Source: Candidatus Rokuibacteriota bacterium
GTDB lineage: Bacteria; Methylomirabilota; Methylomirabilia; Rokubacteriales; CSP1-6
Assembly: GCA_016201575.1 (NCBI GenBank)
Contig: JACQCN010000246.1
Location: 1 to 14,192, forward strand
DNA: 14,192 nucleotides
Reading direction: 5' to 3'
A program made the translations under genes and the position numbers. Below, piece by piece: positions 6,233 to 12,790 of the stretch. The notes beneath the pieces are model-generated. The model was given only the letters and a program-made list of their open reading frames with translations. It was not told the DNA's origin and searched no databases. The number at the start of each line of letters is the position of its first letter. Position 1 is the stretch's first letter.

Positions 6233-8188
6233 TCAGAGCAGGTGGCCGATGGACGCCCCGTCCTGCATCGCCTCGAACGCGGTCCGCGGCTGTGCACAGT
6301 CCCCCAGCTCGCAGACCGGCAGCGAGTCGGGGAGCGACGCGAGGAGATCACCGAGGCTTCGGGCCGGGACGAGCGGGCGGGTCGGCACGACCAGATCGAT
6401 GTCCCTCAGGCGGAGAGACTGCCCGTCCTTTCTCAGGGTGGCGTCCTCGCCGGCCAGCGCCTCGACCGTGGTGCCGAGATGCACTGTCACGTTCCGGCGG
6501 GCCTGGAGGTCGGCGACGTATCGCCATCGCGGTCGCAGTCCGAGTTCCTCCGCGAGCTCGGTCCCGGCTTCCGCGAGCACGACGTCGGTGCCGCGCTCCG
6601 CCAGTACGTGCGCCACCCCGACTCCCAGCATGCCGCCGCCGATCACGAGCGCGGACCTGATCCCGGGCACGGCCCGCCGGAGCACCTCGAAGGCGCTCAC
6701 GGCATGGCTCTCCATGATGCCGGGGATCGCCGGAACCCCGGGCTCGGCTCCCATCGCCAGGACCACCGCTTCCGGGTCCTCCTGCAGGAGGAGGTCCCCG
6801 GTCGCCTCCACTCCGAGCCGGATCTCGCCACCGGCATGCGCGACCGCCGCCGCCAGGTACGCGGCGAGGCCGGCCAGCTCGGCCCGCCCGGGCACGAGGC
6901 GGCTCAGGAGGAGCTGACCGCCGGGCTCGCGCGCCCGCTCGAGCACCGTTACCCGGTGGCCCCGCAGGGCGAGCACGCGAGCGGCTTCGAGCCCGCCGGG
7001 GCCGGCGCCGACCACGACCACGCGCCGGGCGCGTGCGGCCGGCCGGATCGCGGACTCGCGCTCCCGCGCCGTGTGGGTGTTGGCGAGGCAGAGCACGGGG
7101 CGGTTCCGGCCGAGCAGGTCGCTGCACGTGAGGCAGGCGACGCACGGGCAGATCTCGTCGAGCCGCCCCTCGGCGCTCTTGCGCGGCATCTCCGGGTCGG
7201 CGTGAAGCGCGCGGCCGAGCGTGACGAAGTCGGCGTCCCCGGCCTCGAGGATCCGCTCGGCCACGCTCGCGTCGCTGATGCGTCCGGCCACGCTGACCGG
7301 GATGCGGACGCGGCGCCGGATCTCGCGGCTCAGCGGTGCGAGGCACCCCGGGGCCATCTCCATCGGCTGGGCGATCCACACGGCGGACTCGTAGATGCCG
7401 GCCGACACGTCGAGGCCGTCGATGCCGGCCCGCTCGAGCGCGGGCGCGATCCGGCCCACGTCGTCGAGCGTGAGGCCCCCCTCGACGTGCTCGTCGCCGC
7501 TGATCCGGTAGAGCACGGGGACCGCCGGCCCGACGGCGGCGCGGACCGCCTGGATCACCTCGAGCGGGAAGCGGAGGCGGCGCTCGACGTCGCCCCCGTA
7601 CCGGTCGGTGCGTCGGTTCGTGAACGGCGACAGGAACTGCCCGATCAGGTAGCCGTGGGCGCCGTGGATCTCGACGACGTCGAAGCCGGCCGCCACCGCG
7701 CGCCGCGCGGCGGCCGCGAACGCCTCGACCAGCGCCTGGACCTCGGGGATCGTCAGCGCCCGGGGCGTCTCGCCGCCAGCCAGCACCGTGCACGCCACCG
7801 GCGACGGCGCCACCGGCTGCCGGCCCGTCACGCGAGACGACGTCTCGCGCCCCGCGAACTGCAGCTCGGCCCCGACGAGCGCGCCGTGACGGTGACAGGC
7901 CTCCACCAGGCGCCGGTACCCGGGGATCAAGGAATCGTCGTGGAGCCCCAGCTGGAAGACGTGATTCTTCCCCGCCGGATCGACGTACATCGACTCGAGC
8001 AGGATGAGCGCAACTCCGCCCGCCGCGCGCGCCTCGCAGTAATCGACGTACCGCCGCGTCACCGCGCCCTCGGCGGTCGCCAGGTTCTTCTCCATGGGCG
8101 CCATGATGATGCGGTTCCGCAGCACCCGGCTTCCGAGGGAGCCGGGGCTGAAGAGGCGGGGAAACGCCGGCACGGAGGGGCTCAGCAT
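6233..8188 (-). CDS. Old yellow enzyme-type FMN / 4Fe-4S / FAD-NAD(P) oxidoreductase
   Basis: This 651-residue flavoprotein belongs to the 2,4-dienoyl-CoA reductase / enoate reductase / trimethylamine dehydrogenase group. An N-terminal FMN TIM barrel (1-~345) carries the active-site HGAHGYLIGQFLSP segment (H175, H178, Y180) and the NRRTDRYGG motif. C349, C352, C355 and C367 form a CxxCxxC-x11-C 4Fe-4S site like that of trimethylamine dehydrogenase. The C-terminal part has two dinucleotide folds: VVVVGAGPGGLEAARVLA (390-407) and LVIGGGMLGVGVAHVLA (514-530). It ends in the usual GDC...A..DG..IG motif. Length is normal for the group. The start has a G-rich ribosome binding site (AAGGGGGG) and lies 26 bases after the TPP enzyme stop, so the two are almost certainly co-transcribed. 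The substrate is unknown; an enoate, enoyl-CoA or amine are all possible. Confidence 0.92.
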   Translation of the reverse strand: MLSPSVPAFPRLFSPGSLGSRVLRNRIIMAPMEKNLATAEGAVTRRYVDYCEARAAGGVALILLESMYVDPAGKNHVFQLGLHDDSLIPGYRRLVEACHRHGALVGAELQFAGRETSSRVTGRQPVAPSPVACTVLAGGETPRALTIPEVQALVEAFAAAARRAVAAGFDVVEIHGAHGYLIGQFLSPFTNRRTDRYGGDVERRLRFPLEVIQAVRAAVGPAVPVLYRISGDEHVEGGLTLDDVGRIAPALERAGIDGLDVSAGIYESAVWIAQPMEMAPGCLAPLSREIRRRVRIPVSVAGRISDASVAERILEAGDADFVTLGRALHADPEMPRKSAEGRLDEICPCVACLTCSDLLGRNRPVLCLANTHTARERESAIRPAARARRVVVVGAGPGGLEAARVLALRGHRVTVLERAREPGGQLLLSRLVPGRAELAGLAAYLAAAVAHAGGEIRLGVEATGDLLLQEDPEAVVLAMGAEPGVPAIPGIMESHAVSAFEVLRRAVPGIRSALVIGGGMLGVGVAHVLAERGTDVVLAEAGTELAEELGLRPRWRYVADLQARRNVTVHLGTTVEALAGEDATLRKDGQSLRLRDIDLVVPTRPLVPARSLGDLLASLPDSLPVCELGDCAQPRTAFEAMQDGASIGHLL

Positions 8189-8214
8189 TGTCCCCCCTTG
8201 GAGTGTCGGGCCGG

Positions 8215-9996
8215 TCAGGCCCGGTCCGGCAGCCGGCGCGCGCCGAACACCGGCTCGGCGTGCGGGAGCGGCGGGAGCTGCCAGGTACCGACCGCGGGTG
8301 GCTTGATGTCCCGATCGACCCGGACCTCCAGCACGAACGGCGCCTGGGCCCTGATCGCGTGCTCGAAGGCGCCCTCGAGGTCCGCGGCCCGGTCAACGCG
8401 GATCCCGTCGACCCCGCAGGCCCGGGCGAGCGCGACGAAGTCGGGGTTGTAGAGCTGCCCCGTGGCCTCCCGCGTGAAACTCGTCGCGATCTCGCGCTTG
8501 TGGAGCAGCCCCACCTGGATGTCGCGGATGGCACCGTACGCGAAGTTGTTCCAGACCAGCCACACGGCGGGAATCCCGTATTCGACCGCGGTGCACAGGA
8601 CGTCCGGGCGCATCATGAACCCGCCGTCGCCGCACACGGCGACGCAGGGCCGGTCCGGCGCCGCCAGCTTCGCCCCGAGCACGCCCGCGACGCCGAACCC
8701 CATCGCCGAGAAGCCCCACGTGTTCAGCACGGTCTGCGGTCGGCGGGCCTTCCAGAACTGCACCACCCAGTTGTGGTGCACGCCCGAGTCGGGGACGATG
8801 ATTCCGTCGTCGGGCATGACGCGGCGGAGGGCCGTGACCACGCGCTGGGGGTGGATCGGCGCATCATCCTCGGCCGCCGGAAGCCGGACGAAGTCCTCCC
8901 ACTGCCGCTTCCACTTCCCGATGTCCTCGAGCCAGGCGTCCCGGCGCGCGGGCTCGCCGGGCGTCGCCTCCGCGAGCGCCAGCAGCTGGCGGAGCACGGT
9001 GCGCGCGTCGCCGATGATGCCGAGGTGGACCGGGTAGTTGCGGCCGATCTCCTGCGGGTCGATGTCCACGTGGATCAGCCGGGTCGGCGGGATGTTGAAC
9101 GAGTAGCCCGGAATCCACGAGCTCGACGACCGATCATCGAACCGGACGCCCAGCGCGAGCAGCACATCGCACGTGCGCGCCGCCTCGTTTGCGGGGAAGG
9201 TCCCGTTCCGTCCGATGAAGCCGAGCGCGAGGGCGTCGGTCATGTCGAGCGTACCGAAGCCGTTGGGCGAGAAGACGACGGGGATGCCGAGCCGGCGGGC
9301 GAGGTGGGTGAGCTCGGCGCCGGCCGCGGACAGCGCGACCCCGTGCCCGACGAAAATCAGCGGCCGGCTGGCTCCCCGCAGCAGATCGAGCGCCCGCCGG
9401 ATGTCCTCGGAATCGCCCCCGCTGCGCGAGCTGATACCCGAGCGCCACGCCTGCGGCTCCGGCAGGTCCACGGCCGCCTCCTCCTTGAAGAGATTGAAGG
9501 GGACGTCGAGGTTCACCGGGCCGGGCCGGCCGCTCAGCATCGTGGCGAAGGCCTGGCGCAGCGCCGTGGGCAGCATGTCGACGCGGGTCGGCTGCCAGCT
9601 CCGCTTGACGTAGGGCCGGAGGACCGCGGGGAACTCGGCCTGGAAGTGGCGGTACGTCTCCTGGAACGGCGCCCGGTTGAACTGGGAGGTCGGCACGTTC
9701 GCCGTCAGCGCGAGGAAGGCGGAGGAGTCCATGAAGGCGCAGGCCACGGCGATCGGGATGTTGCAGGAGCCGGGGCCGCAGGAGGTGAGGGTCACCACCG
9801 GCCGGTGGGCGACCCGGAAGTAGGCGTCCGCCATGTGGCCGGCGGTCTGCTCGTGCCGGGTGGAGATGGTCTTGATCGCGTCCGTGCGGTCGTACAGGGC
9901 GTCGAGGAGCCCCACGTTGCCGTGCCCGCACAACCCGAACACGTACGGGACCTTCTCCCGCACCAGGTACTCGACGATCAGCTCTCCGCCATTCAT
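8215..9996 (-). CDS. Thiamine pyrophosphate-dependent enzyme, acetolactate synthase-like large subunit
   Basis: This 593-residue protein has the three-domain layout of the acetolactate synthase / benzoylformate decarboxylase family. The N-terminal pyrimidine-binding domain has the catalytic glutamate in STRHEQTAGHMADAY (E49) and TLTSCGPGSCN (69-79). The middle domain has PNGFGTLDMTDALALG, LGVRFDDRS and HVDIDPQEIGRN, all close to acetolactate synthase. The C-terminal PP domain has the TPP/Mg motif from GDGG (456-459) to NN (483-484). The enzyme should cleave or condense a 2-oxoacid. No small regulatory subunit gene and no branched-chain biosynthesis genes are nearby, so a catabolic or specialised lyase role beside the flavoprotein is as likely as true acetolactate synthesis. 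The ATG at 9996 has only a modest GGCGGA ribosome binding site. It appears to be the first gene of the long minus-strand cluster. Confidence 0.9.
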   Translation of the reverse strand: MNGGELIVEYLVREKVPYVFGLCGHGNVGLLDALYDRTDAIKTISTRHEQTAGHMADAYFRVAHRPVVTLTSCGPGSCNIPIAVACAFMDSSAFLALTANVPTSQFNRAPFQETYRHFQAEFPAVLRPYVKRSWQPTRVDMLPTALRQAFATMLSGRPGPVNLDVPFNLFKEEAAVDLPEPQAWRSGISSRSGGDSEDIRRALDLLRGASRPLIFVGHGVALSAAGAELTHLARRLGIPVVFSPNGFGTLDMTDALALGFIGRNGTFPANEAARTCDVLLALGVRFDDRSSSSWIPGYSFNIPPTRLIHVDIDPQEIGRNYPVHLGIIGDARTVLRQLLALAEATPGEPARRDAWLEDIGKWKRQWEDFVRLPAAEDDAPIHPQRVVTALRRVMPDDGIIVPDSGVHHNWVVQFWKARRPQTVLNTWGFSAMGFGVAGVLGAKLAAPDRPCVAVCGDGGFMMRPDVLCTAVEYGIPAVWLVWNNFAYGAIRDIQVGLLHKREIATSFTREATGQLYNPDFVALARACGVDGIRVDRAADLEGAFEHAIRAQAPFVLEVRVDRDIKPPAVGTWQLPPLPHAEPVFGARRLPDRA

Positions 9997-10346
9997 GGGA
10001 GTCCGCCTATTCGACGGGGGCGGGGAGGCCAGGCAAGGGGCGGGGCCGGTCTCGAACCGCCGTCTTGGCCGCGCTGCCCCCGAGTCCTACTGTCACCTCG
10101 CTGTCCTCCGGTGACGGTTCGGTTCTCCACGGTTGACGTTCCCGGGCCGGACCGGGCTGAAAATCACCTCGCGCGCCGTCGGAGACCCAGGCATGACGCT
10201 GCGCCCATCATTCCGATCTGAGGTCCGCTCATTCGTGTCGTCGGTATTTCGTGAGCCCCGCGCTCGAAGAAGCTCTTCGCGCAGTGTACTCTACCTGGCC
10301 TGTTCCTGGGGATCGACGGGCCTTCTCAGCCTGACCGGGTGGCTAA
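9997..10346. other. Non-coding upstream region of the TPP-enzyme gene
   Basis: No convincing gene is present. The promoter of the minus-strand cluster should be here, but I cannot find a clear -35/-10 pair. A hairpin with GAAGA (10266-10270) and TCTTC (10274-10278), extended by GCGC arms at 10260-10263 and 10279-10282, is visible. A T-arm-like string GGTTCGAGACC occurs on the minus strand at about 10048-10058, without the rest of a tRNA. Confidence 0.3.
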
Positions 10347-10589
10347 AATGGTCCCCTCACGCTGATGTACGCGAGTGGCGATCCCGAGACAGACGACCTA
10401 TCCAGGCAACTCGAAACATTGCTGAAAAAGGCGGGATGGACTCGCTCCCGGGAGGGGGCCCTGTTCTTCGGGAGCCCGAGTGGGATCATACTCCAGGTGC
10501 GGGACGGGAGAAACCCGCCGATCCATGCGCGGCGGTGCGCCGCCATTTCCGCCCGGACCTCCAGCCGCAGACGGGCCGCATCCCGGTGA
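10347..10589 (+). pseudogene. Probable decayed fragment of a hypothetical protein gene
   Basis: The frame opens right after a TAA and reads NGPLTLMYASGDPETDD, then a helix ending LETLLKKAGWTRS and a beta-like segment, FFGSPSGIILQVRDGRNPP. Up to about base 10529 this resembles the cytosolic C-terminal domain of small membrane-anchored proteins as I recall them (the pattern is Y...DPE, a helix ending AGW, then G..I.V). After that the frame turns into Arg/Ser-rich sequence and stops at 10589. There is no ribosome binding site before the ATG at 10365, no N-terminal part, and a stop just upstream. I read it as a truncated, frameshifted remnant. A chance ORF is the alternative. Confidence 0.35.
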
Positions 10590-10623
10590 TCCGCACGCTG
10601 AAGGCCGGCATCGATCTCCGGCG

Positions 10624-10635
10624 GCAACATGTTGC
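10624..10635. repeat. 12-base perfect palindrome GCAACATGTTGC
   Basis: A perfect 12-base dyad lies in the gene-poor stretch, just downstream (minus strand) of the tRNA-like fragment. It could be an operator-like site or chance; no promoter can be tied to it. Confidence 0.25.
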
Positions 10636-10667
10636 GTGCAAACTCCAAGGCCCGGGTCACCGGTAAA

Positions 10668-10709
10668 CCAGCTTCTGAGACCCCTGCTCTGCCGCTGAGC
10701 TACACCGCC
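10668..10709 (-). pseudogene. tRNA-like 5' half (degenerate tRNA)
   Basis: Read on the minus strand, this segment has the layout of a tRNA 5' half: acceptor strand GGCGGTG, TA at positions 8-9, D-stem GCTC paired with GAGC around the loop AGCGGCA, then A26. A stem strand GGGGT and a loop CTCAGAA with CAG in the anticodon position follow. It strongly resembles an elongator tRNA-Met 5' half as I know it, with CAT changed to CAG. The 3' stem strand GCTGG pairs poorly with GGGGT, and no GTTCGA T-loop follows at the right distance. A possible weak acceptor partner (TGCCGCC) lies at 10620-10626, which would give a 90-base molecule. I therefore call it a non-functional remnant. Confidence 0.45.
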
Positions 10710-10826
10710 CCGAAGGCGCCGAGCCGCGTGCTACGCGACAGGGTACCTCAGCTCGACCCCGCTGCCTACGGTCCTCCGGACGGACGAAGACGACGCGGGC
10801 GGTGGCCGCGTGCCGGAAATTCGTGA

Positions 10827-10853
10827 ATGACAGGAAACCCGTTTTGCTATAAT
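10827..10853 (+). promoter_or_regulatory. Extended -10 promoter for the acidic-protein / PuuD-like genes
   Basis: A perfect TATAAT (10848-10853) is preceded by TGC (10845-10847), giving an extended -10 element. ATGACA (10827-10832), five of six bases matching TTGACA, lies 15 bases upstream. Transcription should begin near 10860, leaving a leader of about 85 bases before the GTG start at 10945. It is the clearest sigma-70-type promoter in the window and sits in locally AT-richer sequence. Confidence 0.6.
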
Positions 10854-10930
10854 TCCCGCTTGATTCCGACACTGGTGGTGTTTCTCGCGATGTAAATCCA
10901 TGCCGAGCGCGGACGCCATGAGATCGGACC

Positions 10931-10937
10931 GGGAGGA
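10931..10937 (+). promoter_or_regulatory. Ribosome binding site deciding the GTG start of the acidic protein
   Basis: GGGAGGA lies seven bases before the GTG at 10945. The in-frame ATGs at 10900 and 10918 have no comparable site, so the GTG is preferred. Confidence 0.65.
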
Positions 10938-10944
10938 CTTCAGC

Positions 10945-11193
10945 GTGACCGAGGAAGTACGGACCCTGATCGGCGGCGACGACGACCTCGACGACGACGA
11001 CCTGGACGACGACGAGGACGACGAGGACGAGGACGACGACCTGGAGGACGAGGACGAGGCGGACCTCGAAGACGAGCTCGACGAGGACTTGGACGACGAG
11101 CTCGACGAGACGGACGACGAGGACCTCGACGACGACGAAGAGGAGGAGGAGGACGGGGCGGACGACGAGGCGGAAGGGGAAGCGAGTAGTTAA
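10945..11193 (+). CDS. Small, extremely acidic Asp/Glu-rich protein
   Basis: From the GTG at 10945 this gives an 82-residue protein. A short ordinary start (MTEEVRTLIGG) is followed by a tract of nearly only Asp, Glu and spaced Leu up to about residue 75, ending in a short Gly/Ala/Ser tail. By my count 34 Asp and 22 Glu make up about two thirds of it. Leu recurs in LDDD, LEDE and LDDE steps. There is no signal peptide or membrane segment, and it is probably disordered. A strong ribosome binding site, an upstream extended -10 promoter, and a 25-base gap to the membrane-protein gene support a real gene. The in-frame ATG at 10900 would add 15 residues. I know no named family; a counter-ion, metal-binding or chaperone-like role would be speculation. 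The antisense frame (Arg/Pro-rich) is a shadow. Confidence 0.62.
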   Translation: MTEEVRTLIGGDDDLDDDDLDDDEDDEDEDDDLEDEDEADLEDELDEDLDDELDETDDEDLDDDEEEEEDGADDEAEGEASS

Positions 11194-11218
11194 CCCGCCA
11201 CACCCGGGGGAGCGAACT

Positions 11219-11950
11219 ATGGCGCTGTTCACGTCGGCCGATGGATGGCTCTTCTTCATGCGGTGGTTCCACTTCCTCGCCGGCATCACCTGGATCGGCA
11301 TCCTGTACTACTTCAACTTCGTGCAGACGCCCTTCTTCGCCACCGCCGAGCCCCCGGTCCGGTCGGGGATGATCGTCGGCAGCCTCGTCGGCCGCGCCCT
11401 CTGGTGGTTCCGGTGGGGCGCCATGTTCACCTTCCTGACGGGCTGGATCATCATAGGCCACAAGATGTCGGCCTTCGGCGGGCTGCGGGGCTTCTTCAAC
11501 ACCTCCTACGGCTGGGCCATCTTCACCGGCGGCACCCTCGGCTCGATCATGTGGGCCAACGTCTGGTTCGTCATCTGGCCCGCCCAGAAGGTCGTCATCG
11601 AGTCCGCCACCCGCGTGTCGAAGGGCGGCCAGGCGATCCCGGAGGCGGCCGCCCGCGGCCAGCGCGCCGGCTTCGCCTCGCGCACGAACACGCTGTTCTC
11701 CATCCCGATGCTGTTCTTCATGGGCGCGGCCAGCCACCTCACGCTCTTCGCCGCCGGCACCCGCGGCGGCAAGATCGGCATGCTGGTGATCGGCGGGCTG
11801 ATCCTCCTCCTCGTGGAGCTGAACTCGCTCCTCGGCACCGCCGGCCCCACCAAGAAGATGCTGTCGACGGTGAAGGGGACCCTCTGGGCGGGGTTCGTGC
11901 TGACGGCGATCCTCTGGGGCCTCCACGTGGTGCTCTTCCCCCAGGCCTGA
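11219..11950 (+). CDS. Urate oxidase N-terminal (PuuD-like) integral membrane protein
   Basis: This 243-residue protein has about six membrane helices, near residues 10-34, 57-78, 95-120, 155-176, 183-202 and 216-240. Segments such as WFHFLAGITWIGILYYFNF, ALWWFRWGAMFTFLTGW and SIMWANVWFVIWPAQKVV match the urate oxidase N-terminal domain of PuuD, the membrane urate hydroxylase. PuuD proteins usually add a C-terminal cytochrome c domain with a CxxCH heme site, which is absent here, and the protein is shorter. His18 and other helix histidines could bind heme. The ATG has a clear ribosome binding site (GGGGGAG, 11206-11212). It follows the acidic-protein gene by 25 bases, so they are likely one operon. 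No purine-degradation genes are nearby, so urate as substrate is unproven; a heme-linked respiratory role is equally open. Confidence 0.82.
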   Translation: MALFTSADGWLFFMRWFHFLAGITWIGILYYFNFVQTPFFATAEPPVRSGMIVGSLVGRALWWFRWGAMFTFLTGWIIIGHKMSAFGGLRGFFNTSYGWAIFTGGTLGSIMWANVWFVIWPAQKVVIESATRVSKGGQAIPEAAARGQRAGFASRTNTLFSIPMLFFMGAASHLTLFAAGTRGGKIGMLVIGGLILLLVELNSLLGTAGPTKKMLSTVKGTLWAGFVLTAILWGLHVVLFPQA

Positions 11951-11953
11951 CCC

Positions 11954-11978
11954 GGAGGGGGCCTCGACGGGCCCCTCC
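11954..11978 (+). terminator. GC-rich hairpin just after the PuuD-like gene
   Basis: Starting three bases after the TGA, GGAGGGG (11954-11960) plus CC (11962-11963, one bulged G) pairs with GG-CCCCTCC (11970-11978) around a six-base loop. The stem is strong but lacks a T-run, so it may be a factor-assisted or bidirectional terminator between two convergent genes. A weaker 4-bp hairpin followed by TTTTT occurs at 12089-12104. Confidence 0.45.
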
Positions 11979-12028
11979 GATGCCCCCAAGAGCGGAGGTG
12001 CGCCGGCGCCGCCGGCGCTCGAAAAGGC

Positions 12029-12790
12029 TCAGTTCGACGCCTCCCCGGACGCGGGCGGGCTGCACCGGCGAGGGCCGACCGCCGACCCCGGTGGGACCGT
12101 TTTTACTCGGCGGCGAGGAAGGCGGCGAGGTCGGGGATGGACGACGCGAGCTGCGGCATCGGCGACATCAGCGCCGAGCCGTGCTTGGGCGTGTAGCCGG
12201 GCGGGTAGCCACCGCGGAGCAGGCGCGCCTCGAGCAGCTCGCGGGACGCTCAGGCGGGTGCGCGCGTGCTCGTTCGGGTGGTCGACGATCAGCCAGACGT
12301 CGGCCGCGCGGAACGCCCGGCGCGCCGACTCGGTGAGCGGGAAGCGCACGAAGTGGACCGCGCTGATCTTGCCGCGCTCCTCGTCGGAGTGGCCGGCCTC
12401 GAAGACGCCCGGGATCGCCTCGGCGCCCACCTGCAGCCGGACGTAGTCGCGGGCGTCGATGCCCATGAGCTTGTCGAGGATCGGCTGGATCTGCTCCCGG
12501 TCCTCGATCTCGATCATCATGGTCGCCGACAGCTCGCCCGGGCCCGGGATCAGCGAGTTGTAGACCTCGACCTCCTCGGCGATCTTCTCGGGGTCGACGA
12601 TCCGCTCCACGCGGCACATCTCCTGGATCTGGAACTGGACGGTCTCCCGGTTCTCGAACACGAACGACAGGTACCGTCCCACCGGCACGCGGCGGCGGCG
12701 CTTCAGCTCGATCACGCGCGCCTGCATCCGCGGGCGGGCCGTCTCGTACTCGGAGAGGTCCAGCAGTTCGGACGCGTCAATCGGTCGCAA
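12029..12790 (-). CDS. DUF3501 family protein with a disrupted C-terminus
   Basis: Residues 1-183 are a normal DUF3501 protein: MRPIDASELLDLSEYE, then ELKRRRRVPVGRYLSFVFENRETVQFQIQEM, EEVEVYNSLIPGPGELSATMMIE, SAVHFVRF and VWLIVDHP. The family's function is unknown; it is repeatedly encoded with rubrerythrin and GlpC-like Fe-S proteins, as it is here. Family members end about ten residues after this point, whereas here the frame runs on for some 70 Arg/Pro-rich residues to a stop at 12029. A shift at about base 12241 gives instead RELLEAR and a well-formed tail ending at 12103. The printed frame is therefore probably broken near its end. The ATG at 12790 overlaps the upstream gene by 14 bases, implying translational coupling. 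Confidence 0.8.
   Translation of the reverse strand: MRPIDASELLDLSEYETARPRMQARVIELKRRRRVPVGRYLSFVFENRETVQFQIQEMCRVERIVDPEKIAEEVEVYNSLIPGPGELSATMMIEIEDREQIQPILDKLMGIDARDYVRLQVGAEAIPGVFEAGHSDEERGKISAVHFVRFPLTESARRAFRAADVWLIVDHPNEHARTRLSVPRAARGAPAPRWLPARLHAQARLGADVADAAARVVHPRPRRLPRRRVKTVPPGSAVGPRRCSPPASGEASN
12103..12249 (-). pseudogene. Alternative-frame protein tail, possibly a c-type cytochrome 3' remnant or the DUF3501 true end
   Basis: Downstream of a TGA at 12250-12252 this frame reads ASRELLEARLLRGGYPPGYT, continues through PKHGSALMSPMPQL and ends SIPDLAAFLAAE before a TAA at 12103-12105. It is clearly protein-like. The RELLEAR part fits the usual end of DUF3501 proteins, while the GYPPGYTPKHG to DLAAFLA part resembles the last helix of small c-type cytochromes. 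No CxxCH heme motif, ribosome binding site or start is found for it. Either one indel shifted the DUF3501 frame, or a deletion joined two gene ends. Confidence 0.45.

Noticed and set aside
10343..10660. 105-codon minus-strand frame beginning at GTG 10660
   Set aside because: The first ~45 residues look helix-like, but the rest is antisense to the plus-strand remnant, there is no ribosome binding site, and I recognise no family.
10036..10709. A tRNA interrupted by ~600 bases, joining the tRNA-like 5' half at 10668-10709 to the GGTTCGAGACC string near 10048-10058
   Set aside because: With the correct register the acceptor strand is GGCGGTG and needs CACCGCC. The sequence after the T-arm-like string does not supply it, the anticodon stem partner is also missing, and no group I intron core was recognised between them.
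10977..11180. GAC/GAG-rich tract as a non-coding tandem repeat or CRISPR-like array
   Set aside because: There is no fixed repeat unit or spacers; the triplet pattern stays in one reading frame within a gene that has a ribosome binding site and stop, so low-complexity protein coding is the simpler reading.
10940..11989. 349-codon minus-strand frame over the acidic and PuuD-like genes
   Set aside because: It is Arg/Pro-rich and exists only because the GAC/GAG tract and GC-rich codons have no stops on the opposite strand. The plus-strand genes have promoters, ribosome binding sites and family features.
12089..12104. Small hairpin CGGT-GGG-ACCG followed by TTTTT as an intrinsic terminator for the PuuD-like gene
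   Set aside because: The stem is only four base pairs and lies about 140 bases after the stop; a much stronger hairpin sits directly after the gene, so I list this one only as a weak possibility.
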